22,850 nt of DNA from Pseudomonadota bacterium (GTDB lineage Bacteria; Pseudomonadota; Gammaproteobacteria; Burkholderiales; Burkholderiaceae_C): assembly GCA_023415035.1 (NCBI GenBank), contig JAEZLX010000025.1, positions 1 through 22,850 on the forward strand, written 5' to 3'. Position numbers and translations under genes: made by a program. Positions within the stretch are counted from its first letter, which is position 1; every line of letters starts with the position of its first letter. Shown piece after piece: positions 7,855 through 14,760 of the stretch. The notes beneath the pieces are model-generated. The model had not been told where the DNA came from. It saw only the letters and a program-made list of their open reading frames with translations, and did not search any database.

Positions 7855-8638
7855 CCCCGACGACCATCGCGATGCCGACCAGCAGCCAGCCGACCTGTGC
7901 CGCTGTTTCGGCCAGACTCAGGCGTTTTTGCAGTTGCGGGATCAGGTCGGCCAGCGCTACGTAGACGAAGCTGCTGGACGCGGCCACGAGGAAATACGGC
8001 AGCAGGTCGTTCAGCTGTGAGAGCAGGAAGTAGCCGACCAGACCGCCCAGCGCGGTGACGGTACCGGCCAGGGAGACCTTGACCAGTGCGGCCCTGTGTG
8101 TGCCCGAGGACTGCTGCAGCACCACCAGGTCTCCCATGTGATGGGGCACCTCGTGGGCCAGCACCGCCAGCGCCGCCACGGCGCCCAGGCGCATGTCGGC
8201 CATAAAGGCCGACGCGATCAGGATGCCGTCGCCAAACGCATGCACGCTGTCGCCGGCCAGCACGGCCCAGCCGCCCGAGCGCCCCTCCCGGCCGTGTCCA
8301 TGCGCATGGCCGTGGTGCTCGTGATCGTGGGCATGCGCGTGCCCATGGTCGTGACCATGGCCGTGTTCGTGACCATGGTGCCAGAGCTCGGCCTTGTCCA
8401 GCAGGAAAAAGAACACAAGTCCCGCCAACAGCAGCGCGAACAGCTCATGGGCGCCCGCCTCGCTTTCGAACGCCTCGGGCAGCAGGTGCATGAAAGCCGT
8501 GGACATGAGCGCGCCAGCGGCCAGGCTGAGCATATGCTGGGTGTAACGGGCGAGCATGGCGAAGCTCAGGACGGCAGCCAGCCACACGCTGCCGATGCCG
8601 GCTGCCACCGTGCCGAGCAGTATCGCGATCAGGGTCAT
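7829..8638 (-). CDS. ZIP-family divalent metal transporter with His-rich loop
   Basis: Inner-membrane metal importer of the ZIP family, probably for zinc or another divalent cation, 269 residues. Helices 1-3 lie in the first 82 residues. A long cytoplasmic-type loop between helices 3 and 4 (87-116) alternates His with Gly, Ala, Asp or Glu and contains 16 His, a likely metal-sensing or chelating stretch. Helix 4 carries the metal-site motif SVHAFGDGI (131-139) and helix 5 has HEVPHHMGD (162-170). The C-terminus ends in HLAHHH. The gene is separated from the upstream dienelactone-hydrolase gene by that gene's terminator, so it should have its own promoter in the 17 bases or so before it or within that spacer; none is clear. 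No Zur-type operator was recognised. Confidence 0.93.
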   Translation of the reverse strand: MTLIAILLGTVAAGIGSVWLAAVLSFAMLARYTQHMLSLAAGALMSTAFMHLLPEAFESEAGAHELFALLLAGLVFFFLLDKAELWHHGHEHGHGHDHGHAHAHDHEHHGHAHGHGREGRSGGWAVLAGDSVHAFGDGILIASAFMADMRLGAVAALAVLAHEVPHHMGDLVVLQQSSGTHRAALVKVSLAGTVTALGGLVGYFLLSQLNDLLPYFLVAASSSFVYVALADLIPQLQKRLSLAETAAQVGWLLVGIAMVVGVSHLAHHH

Positions 8639-8656
8639 TGTTCAGGTATCCGCATC

Positions 8657-8682
8657 AAAAAAGGGGCCGCAGCAGCGGCCCC
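8657..8682 (-). terminator. Intrinsic terminator of the dienelactone-hydrolase-family gene
   Basis: On the minus strand GGGGCCGC (8682-8675), the loop TGCT and GCGGCCCC (8670-8663) form a perfect 8-bp GC stem followed by six T (8662-8657). It starts 24 bases after the hydrolase stop codon and ends 18 bases before the ZIP start, separating the two transcription units. Confidence 0.9.
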
Positions 8683-8705
8683 TCGGTCGCGGCGTCCCCT
8701 CAGCG

Positions 8706-9608
8706 TCAGGCCACACCATGCTGCTGGAACCAGGCCAGCGCGCGCTTCCAGCCGTCCTCGGCCGCTTCCTTGCGGTAGCTAGGCCGGTAGTCGGCATGGA
8801 AGGCATGGGGCGCATCGGGGTACACCACGAAGGTGGAAGCCCTGGCGGCGGCATTGCCAGCAGCCAAGGCGTTTTTCATCTTATCAACCGTGTCAAGGGG
8901 GATGCCCGTGTCGGCACCGCCGTACAGACCCAGCACCGGCGCCTTGAGCTCTGCCGCCACATCGACGGGGTTGCGGGGCGTGAGCTCGTTGCTGGCGCCC
9001 ACGAGGCGCCCGTACCAGGCCACCCCGGCCTTGACCGCGGGATTGTGCGCCGCGTACAGCCAGACCTGGCGTCCGCCCCAGCAAAAACCCGTGACGCCCA
9101 GCTTCGAGGTGTCTCCGCCATTGGCGGCCGCCCACTTCACGGTCGCATCCAGATCACCCAGCACCTGCTTGTCGGGCACCTTGGCAATCACCTCGGACAT
9201 CAGCTTGGCCAGCTCGCCGTAGCTCTGGGCATCGCCCTGGCGCACGAACAGCTCCGGCGCAATGGCCAAGTACCCGGCATGAGCGAAGCGCCGCGCGGTA
9301 TCGGCGATGTACTCGTGCACGCCAAAGATCTCGGACAGCACCAGCACCACCGGCAGACCGGTCTTGCCGGCCGGCGCCGCGCGATATGCGGGCATGGCGA
9401 AGCCGTTGACGTCGATATTGACCTCGCCCACAGTCAGGCCCTCGGACGTGGTCCGGATGGCGGTCTGCGCCAGCGTGGGCAGCATGGAAGCGGCATACCC
9501 CACACCCAGCGCCGCCTTGAGGGCGGTGCGTCGCGTGGCGCCTGTCGCTTCGGTGGTGGGCGCGCCGAGCAGGGCTTCGGCGTCACGGGTCATGTCCTTG
9601 TGCAGCAT
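8706..9608 (-). CDS. Dienelactone hydrolase family protein with Tat-like leader
   Basis: Alpha/beta-hydrolase of the dienelactone hydrolase family, 300 residues. The N-terminus (residues 1-48) has a twin-arginine-like leader: ATRRTALKAALG, a hydrophobic stretch, and an LAQ-T cleavage-like site, so export to the periplasm is predicted. The fold core shows LSEIFGVHEYI, the nucleophile elbow GFCWGG with Cys176, the Asp of YGGADTGIP and the His of PDAPHAFHAD, which together make the Cys-Asp-His triad of the family. The true substrate is unknown; many such proteins are not involved in chlorocatechol breakdown and no catabolic genes are nearby. AGGAG (minus strand, 9620-9616) lies 7 bases before the ATG and fixes the start. 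The gene follows polA with a 62-base gap and may share its transcript. Confidence 0.9.
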   Translation of the reverse strand: MLHKDMTRDAEALLGAPTTEATGATRRTALKAALGVGYAASMLPTLAQTAIRTTSEGLTVGEVNIDVNGFAMPAYRAAPAGKTGLPVVLVLSEIFGVHEYIADTARRFAHAGYLAIAPELFVRQGDAQSYGELAKLMSEVIAKVPDKQVLGDLDATVKWAAANGGDTSKLGVTGFCWGGRQVWLYAAHNPAVKAGVAWYGRLVGASNELTPRNPVDVAAELKAPVLGLYGGADTGIPLDTVDKMKNALAAGNAAARASTFVVYPDAPHAFHADYRPSYRKEAAEDGWKRALAWFQQHGVA

Positions 9609-9670
9609 ATCGTGTCTCCTGTGGGGTGAAAAAGCAAATGACTCGCCAGCACGGCGGAAGTTCGTTGCCC

Positions 9671-12439
9671 TCAGTGTGCCTGTTCCCAGTTCTGTCCGAC
9701 GCCGACCTCCGCCAGCAGCGGCACCTTCAGCTCGGCGACACCGGCCATCAGGCGCGAAATTTCCACGCGCAGCCAGTCCACCTCGTCCTCGGGGACCTCG
9801 AACACCAGTTCGTCGTGCACCTGCATGATCATCTTCGTACGCCGGCCCTGCGCGTCCAGCGCCTGCTGCACGGCCACCATGCTCATCTTGATGAGGTCGG
9901 CCGCCGTGCCCTGCATCGGCGCGTTGATCGCGGCACGCTCGGCACCCGCGCAGCGCGGGCCATTGGGGCTGTTGATCTCGGGCAGATACAGGCGCCGCCC
10001 GAACACCGTCTCGACGTAACCTTGGGCCTTGGCCTGGGCACGGGTGTCGTCCATGTACTGCTTGACGCCGGCAAAGCGCTGGAAGTAGCGCTCGATGTAG
10101 TTGCGGGCCGCCGTGTTGTCGATGCCCAGCGACTTGGCCAGGCCGAAGGCACTCATGCCGTAGATGAGGCCGAAGTTGATGGTCTTGGCGTAGCGCCGCT
10201 GCTCGCTCGTGACCTGGCCGGGCTCGATGCCGAAGACTTCGGCGGCGGTGGCGCGGTGCACGTCCTGCCCTTCGTGAAAGGCGCGCAGCAGCGCGGCATC
10301 GCCGCTCAGGTGGGCCATGATGCGCAGCTCGATCTGGGAGTAGTCGGCGCTGGCGATGACATGGCCCGGCGCGGCCACGAAGGCCTCGCGCACCTTGCGG
10401 CCCTCGGGCGTGCGGATCGGGATGTTCTGCAGGTTCGGATCGTTGCTGGACAGGCGCCCCGTCACCGCCACCGCCTGCGCGTAGTGGGTGTGCACGCGCC
10501 CGGTGCGGGCATCGGCCATCTGCGCCAGCTTGTCGGTATAGGTGCTCTTGAGCTTGGAGAGACTGCGGTGCTCCAGGATGCGGGCCGGCAGCGGGTAGTC
10601 CTCCGCGAGCTTTTCCAGCACCTCCTCGTCGGTGCTTCGCGCGCCGGTGGCGGTCTTCTTGATGACCGGCAGGCCCAGCTTGTCAAAAAAGATCTCGCCC
10701 AGCTGCTTGGGGCTGCTGAGGTTGAACGGCTGGCCCGCGATCGCGTAGGCCTCCTGCTCCAGCGCCACGATGCGCTGGCCGAGTTCATGGCTCTGGCGCG
10801 CCAGGGTGGCGGCATCGATCAGCACACCATTGCGCTCGATGCGGTAGAGCACCTCGCTGGTGGCGATCTCCAGTTCGTAGACGGTTCTGAGCCGTGCGTT
10901 GGCCTGCAGCTGGGGCCACAGGGCCAGATGAACGGCCAGCGTCTGCTCGCTGTCCTCGCACGAATACTCGGCCGCCTTCGCCACGTCCACCTGCGCGAAC
11001 GGGATCTGGTGCGCCCCCTTGCCGCACAGGTCCTCGTAGCTGATGCCCTTGCGCCCCAGATGGCGGTCAGCCAGGCTTTCCAGCCCGTGCGGCTTGTGCA
11101 CCTCCAGCACGTAGCTCTGGAGCATGGTGTCGTGCGCGTAGCCGCGCACCTCGATGCCGTGATTGGCAAACACATGCCGGTCATACTTGACGTGCTGGCC
11201 CAGCTTGGGTTTGGCGGGGTTTTCCAGCCACGGGCGCAGACGGGCCAGCACCTCGTCCAGCGGCAGCTGCCCGGGCACATCCGGCCCCTCGTGGCAAAGC
11301 GGGATGTATGCCGCCTCGCCCGGCTGCACGCTGAAGGAGATGCCGACAATACGCGCCTTCATTTCGTCGATCGAGGTGGTTTCGGTGTCGATCGCCACCA
11401 GATCGGCCGCCTCGATCTTCGCCATCCAGCGCTCAAAGTCGGCCCAGGACAGAATGGTCTCGTACACCAGCGGATGCTGCGCTGCCTGCGCCGCGTCATC
11501 CTGCGCGAACAGGTCGCCGGAAACACCGGTGGCCGGCGCAGGGGCCGATGCGGGCGCCAGCGCGCGCGCCAGGGACTTGAATCCGAATTTTTCGTAAAAG
11601 TCGCGCAGCGCCTCCTCCTGCGCCGGACTCATGCGCACGGCCTCCAGCGAGGGCAGCCCCGGCACCCAGCCGTTGAGGTCGCAGTCGGTCTTGATGGTCA
11701 CCAGCTGGCGGCCCGTGGGCAACCATGCCAGCGCCTTGCGCAGGTTCTCGCCCGCCACGCCCTTGATCTTGTCGGCATGGGCAACGATGCCATCGAGCGA
11801 ACCGTATTCCAGCAGCCACTTGGCTGCCGTCTTCGGGCCGACCTTCTCGACGCCCGGCACGTTGTCCACCGCATCGCCCACCAGCGTCTGGTAGTCGATC
11901 ATCAGCCGGGCCGGCACACCGAATTCGGCCTCCACGCCAGCAACATCGCGGCGTTTGCCGTTCATCGTGTCGATGATGGAGATGCGCTCGTTGACCAGCT
12001 GAGCCAGATCCTTGTCGCCGCTGGAGATGATCACCTCCATGCCTCCGGCTGCGGCCGTGGCGGCCAGAGTGCCAATCACATCGTCGGCCTCGACACCAGG
12101 GACGTTGAGCACCGGCCAGCCCATGAGCTTCACGACCTCGTGGATGGGCGGAATCTGGGCGCGCAGGTCTTCCGGCATCGGAGCGCGGTTGGCCTTGTAG
12201 TCGGGGTAGAGATCGTCGCGGAAGGTAGGCCCCGAGGCGTCGAACACGCAAGCGGCGTAGGTGGCGTCGGGATAGTCCTTGCGCAGGCTTTGCAGCATGT
12301 TGATCATGCCGCGGATCGCGCCGGTGGCGGGGCTGGTCGGGTCGCCGGGCAGGGCCCGCAGATCGGGCATGGCGTGATAGGCACGGTACAGGTAGCTGGA
12401 GCCGTCCACCAGCAGCAGGGTATTTTTTGAGTCAGGCAT
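9671..12439 (-). CDS. polA: DNA polymerase I
   Basis: Single-chain polymerase for Okazaki-fragment maturation and repair synthesis, 922 residues from the ATG at 12437-12439. The 5' nuclease domain is at the N-terminus (LLLVDGSSYLYRAYHA; NVPGVEADDVIGTLA). The 3'-5' proofreading domain is intact in its first motif, AIDTETTS near residue 351. The polymerase domain has motif A DYSQIELR near 699, motif B RRYAKTINFGLIYG, and motif C QVHDELVFEV with Asp876. Length and domain order are normal for the family. An upstream in-frame ATG would add 12 residues without family support. There is no Shine-Dalgarno; CACAAT lies exactly 6 bases before the ATG. It diverges from the DUF2782-like gene and thrB, an arrangement also known in Pseudomonas. 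Confidence 0.98.
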   Translation of the reverse strand: MPDSKNTLLLVDGSSYLYRAYHAMPDLRALPGDPTSPATGAIRGMINMLQSLRKDYPDATYAACVFDASGPTFRDDLYPDYKANRAPMPEDLRAQIPPIHEVVKLMGWPVLNVPGVEADDVIGTLAATAAAGGMEVIISSGDKDLAQLVNERISIIDTMNGKRRDVAGVEAEFGVPARLMIDYQTLVGDAVDNVPGVEKVGPKTAAKWLLEYGSLDGIVAHADKIKGVAGENLRKALAWLPTGRQLVTIKTDCDLNGWVPGLPSLEAVRMSPAQEEALRDFYEKFGFKSLARALAPASAPAPATGVSGDLFAQDDAAQAAQHPLVYETILSWADFERWMAKIEAADLVAIDTETTSIDEMKARIVGISFSVQPGEAAYIPLCHEGPDVPGQLPLDEVLARLRPWLENPAKPKLGQHVKYDRHVFANHGIEVRGYAHDTMLQSYVLEVHKPHGLESLADRHLGRKGISYEDLCGKGAHQIPFAQVDVAKAAEYSCEDSEQTLAVHLALWPQLQANARLRTVYELEIATSEVLYRIERNGVLIDAATLARQSHELGQRIVALEQEAYAIAGQPFNLSSPKQLGEIFFDKLGLPVIKKTATGARSTDEEVLEKLAEDYPLPARILEHRSLSKLKSTYTDKLAQMADARTGRVHTHYAQAVAVTGRLSSNDPNLQNIPIRTPEGRKVREAFVAAPGHVIASADYSQIELRIMAHLSGDAALLRAFHEGQDVHRATAAEVFGIEPGQVTSEQRRYAKTINFGLIYGMSAFGLAKSLGIDNTAARNYIERYFQRFAGVKQYMDDTRAQAKAQGYVETVFGRRLYLPEINSPNGPRCAGAERAAINAPMQGTAADLIKMSMVAVQQALDAQGRRTKMIMQVHDELVFEVPEDEVDWLRVEISRLMAGVAELKVPLLAEVGVGQNWEQAH

Positions 12440-12445
12440 GGGCCA

Positions 12446-12451
12446 ATTGTG
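12446..12451 (-). promoter_or_regulatory. CACAAT -10-like hexamer six bases before polA ATG
   Basis: Read on the minus strand, CACAAT then TGGCCC then ATG. A -10 element at this distance places the transcription start on the A of the start codon. No purine-rich Shine-Dalgarno lies between, and no good -35 is visible 16-18 bases upstream. Confidence 0.45.
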
Positions 12452-12495
12452 GAGGAAAGCGGGCCCGGCAGGCACCCGGAAGCATCCGCCGCGCC

Positions 12496-12501
12496 TACAA
12501 T
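12496..12501 (+). promoter_or_regulatory. TACAAT -10-like hexamer six bases before the DUF2782-type gene
   Basis: TACAAT then GCCACC then ATG at 12508. The geometry predicts a leaderless transcript beginning at the start codon. No clear -35 hexamer is visible. This and the polA hexamer make a back-to-back promoter pair in the 68-base spacer. Confidence 0.45.
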
Positions 12502-12507
12502 GCCACC

Positions 12508-12867
12508 ATGCACGCCGACTTCTCCGCCCTTCAACTCGTCCGTACCGGCGCCCTCGTCCTCGGGTTGGCCGGCCTGTCGCTCGTGGCTGCCGCGCAGCCG
12601 GGCACGACCGCCGAGCCGCCGGCGCAGGTCTCGGACGACGTCCGTGGCCCGAACGAGAAGATCGAGCGCATCCAGCACGAGGATGCCGGCTCCCGCATCG
12701 ACGAGCTGCGCGTGGGCGGCCAGACCCGCAGCATCACCGTGCAACCCAAGAACGGCGCCCCCAGCTACGATGTGGCCCCCGCCCGCGGCGGCGAAGACCT
12801 GAGCAATTCCAGCAGCGGCTCCACCGGCAACACCGGCCGCAGCCGCTGGCGCCTGCTGAATTTCTGA
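12508..12867 (+). CDS. DUF2782-like exported protein
   Basis: Small protein of unknown function, 119 residues. The N-terminus has a signal-peptide-like hydrophobic stretch (VRTGALVLGLAGLSLVAAA) followed by a likely cleavage near AAAQ. The mature part contains HEDAGSRIDELRVGGQTRSI and TVQPKNGAPSYDV, which matches the DUF2782 pattern of a Glu/Arg-rich strand, then a variant of ITVxPKxGPPY. The C-terminus is Gly/Ser-rich and ends RSRWRLLNF. The family call rests on these motifs from memory and on position: in Pseudomonas and many betaproteobacteria a DUF2782 gene sits between polA and thrB, as here. It is 13 bases upstream of thrB and likely co-transcribed with it. Its start is the ATG at 12508 because earlier in-frame codons precede the promoter-like TACAAT. 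Confidence 0.8.
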   Translation: MHADFSALQLVRTGALVLGLAGLSLVAAAQPGTTAEPPAQVSDDVRGPNEKIERIQHEDAGSRIDELRVGGQTRSITVQPKNGAPSYDVAPARGGEDLSNSSSGSTGNTGRSRWRLLNF

Positions 12868-12880
12868 CCCCTCACCTGAC

Positions 12881-13897
12881 ATGGCTGTCTACACGGAAGT
12901 CCCCTTCGGGGAAGCTGCGGCGCTGGCCGAACGTCTGGGCCTGGGCACGCTGACCGAGCTGCGCGGCATCCAGGGCGGCATCGAGAACACCAACTACTTC
13001 ATCACCTGCGTGCAGGAAGGCCAGCCGCGCGAATACGTGCTGACCATCTTCGAGCGGCTCGATTTCAGCCAACTGCCCTTCTACCTGAATCTGATGCGCC
13101 ACCTGGCCCAAGGCGGCATCCCCGTGCCGGGGCCGGTGGCCGACGCCAGGGGCGAAATCCTGCACACGGTGCAGGGCAAGCCGGCTGCCGTGGTGGACAA
13201 GCTGCGCGGCCGCAGCGAACTGGCACCAGGCGTCGCGCACTGCGAGGCCGTGGGCGCCACGTTGGCGCGCATGCACCTGGTGGGACGCGACTTCGACATG
13301 GAGCAGCCCAACCTGCGCGGCCTGCCCTGGTGGAACGAGACGGTGCCGGTGGTCCTGCCACACCTGGAGGCGCCGCAGCGCGACCTGCTGGTGGCCGAGC
13401 TGGCCTATCAGAACCACGTGGCCGACTCTGCAGCCTACCGCGCCCTGCCCCGCGGACCGATCCACGCCGACCTGTTCCGCGACAACGTGATGTTCGACGA
13501 CGGGGAACTCACTGGCTTCTTCGACTTCTACTTCGCCGGCTGCGACACCTGGCTGTTCGACCTGGCCGTTTGCTTGAACGACTGGTGCATCCTGCACACA
13601 AGCGACGGGCGCGACGGACAGCACGAATCCGAGCGCGCCACCGCCATGCTGTCCGCCTACCAGTCGGTGCGCCCGCTCACCGCCGCCGAACGCGATCTGC
13701 TGCCGGCCATGCTGCGAGCCGGCGCGCTGCGCTTCTGGCTGTCGCGCCTGTGGGACTGGTACCTGCCACGCGACGCCGCCATGCTCAAGCCGCACGATCC
13801 GGCGCACTTCGAACGCGTGCTGCGTGCCCGGCTGGCCCAGCCCGCGGGCGAGATGCTGGCCCTGCTGGACTTCAGCCGCAGCGCGGCCATCGCCTGA
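12881..13897 (+). CDS. thrB: Homoserine kinase, APH-fold type
   Basis: Phosphorylates homoserine to O-phosphohomoserine in threonine biosynthesis, cytosolic. The 338-residue protein belongs to the aminoglycoside-phosphotransferase-fold ThrB family used by betaproteobacteria and pseudomonads, not the GHMP family of E. coli. Visible features are the opening MAVYTEVPFGEAAALAERLG, the nucleotide-binding loop GGIENTNYFI near 31-40, the catalytic loop GPIHADLFRDNVMF with His195 and Asp197, and the metal-binding GFFDFYFAGCD that follows. It lies 13 bases after the DUF2782-like gene and 9 bases before the membrane-protein gene, so the three probably form one operon. No leader peptide or attenuator is seen. 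Confidence 0.95.
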   Translation: MAVYTEVPFGEAAALAERLGLGTLTELRGIQGGIENTNYFITCVQEGQPREYVLTIFERLDFSQLPFYLNLMRHLAQGGIPVPGPVADARGEILHTVQGKPAAVVDKLRGRSELAPGVAHCEAVGATLARMHLVGRDFDMEQPNLRGLPWWNETVPVVLPHLEAPQRDLLVAELAYQNHVADSAAYRALPRGPIHADLFRDNVMFDDGELTGFFDFYFAGCDTWLFDLAVCLNDWCILHTSDGRDGQHESERATAMLSAYQSVRPLTAAERDLLPAMLRAGALRFWLSRLWDWYLPRDAAMLKPHDPAHFERVLRARLAQPAGEMLALLDFSRSAAIA

Positions 13898-13906
13898 ACA
13901 CACGAC

Positions 13907-14683
13907 ATGCGACTGCAACTCATCCCCGCCCGCACCGGTTGGCAATGGATCGCGCTGGGCGCCAGAACCTTCTTCCGCCAGCCGTTCGGTCTGTCGGGGC
14001 TGTTCTTCCTGTTCCTGCTGGTGGCGTCGGTGATCGCGGTGCTGCCGGTCGTCGGCCTGCCCATCGTGCTTGTGCTCATGCCCAGCTTCATGCTCGGCAT
14101 CATGGCCGCGACCCGGGAAGCTGACGCCGGGAGATTTCCCATGCCTCTGACGCTGTTCGCCGGCCTGCGCGGCCCCGGCGCCAAGGTGCGGCAGATGTTG
14201 GTACTGGGCGTGGCCTACGCGGTGGCCGTGGCGGCCATCCTGCTGCTGGCCTCGCTGCTGGACGGCACCGGAGCATCGCCCTTGGCTGTCGGTGACGACC
14301 TGACACCCGAGGAGATCCAGGTTCTCCTGATGCAGCGTGGCAAGGCCCTGCTGCTGACCATGGTGCTGTACACACCGGTGTCAATGGCGTTCTGGCACGC
14401 ACCGGCGCTGGTGCACTGGGACGGTGTCTCACCGCCCAAAGCTTTGTTCTTCAGCCTCGCCGCCTGCTGGGCCAACAAGTGGGCCATGCTCGTCTTCCTG
14501 GCCGGATGGGTGCTGGCAATGGTGGTGATCGGCAACCTGGTCCTGGGCCTGCTGGCGCTCCTCGGCGGCGCGCAGGCGCTACAACTGGTGGCACTGCCGC
14601 TGTCGCTGATGATGGCTGCGGTGTTCCACACATCGATGTACTTCACCTACCGCGACAGCTTCACGGACTGCTCCGCCACCTGA
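13907..14683 (+). CDS. BPSS1780-family membrane protein
   Basis: Predicted inner-membrane protein of unknown function, 258 residues. It opens with MRLQLIPARTGWQWIALG and FRQPFGLSGLFFLFLL, the typical start of the BPSS1780 family of betaproteobacteria. I count about six hydrophobic helices, near residues 26-45, 48-66, 100-118, 145-160, 190-212 and 215-240. A conserved-looking segment PVSMAFWHAPALVHWDGVSPPKALFFS lies between helices 4 and 5. It starts 9 bases after thrB and is likely in the same operon, but no functional link to threonine synthesis is known to me. No catalytic residues can be assigned. Confidence 0.85.
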   Translation: MRLQLIPARTGWQWIALGARTFFRQPFGLSGLFFLFLLVASVIAVLPVVGLPIVLVLMPSFMLGIMAATREADAGRFPMPLTLFAGLRGPGAKVRQMLVLGVAYAVAVAAILLLASLLDGTGASPLAVGDDLTPEEIQVLLMQRGKALLLTMVLYTPVSMAFWHAPALVHWDGVSPPKALFFSLAACWANKWAMLVFLAGWVLAMVVIGNLVLGLLALLGGAQALQLVALPLSLMMAAVFHTSMYFTYRDSFTDCSAT

Positions 14684-14697
14684 ATCCCGCGCCTGGC

Positions 14698-14717
14698 GGA
14701 GCAGGCATTGCTGCTCC
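14698..14717. terminator. Hairpin between convergent BPSS1780-type gene and uvrD, no U-tract
   Basis: GGAGCAG (14698-14704) pairs with CTGCTCC (14711-14717) around a 6-base loop, in the 77-base spacer between two convergent genes. No T-run follows on either strand, so any terminator role is weak or factor-dependent. Confidence 0.35.
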
Positions 14718-14760
14718 TGCAGCCTGCGGCCCTGGTGCCGGTGGCACAGGATTGCCGAAC

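Noticed and set aside
9626..12430. A plus-strand open frame of 934 codons antisense to polA, and similar long frames opposite dxs (10-1548) and uvrD (14479-17181)
   Set aside because: These are shadow frames caused by GC-rich third positions. Their products are rich in His, Arg, Gly and Ala with no domains, and the opposite strand carries well-identified genes.
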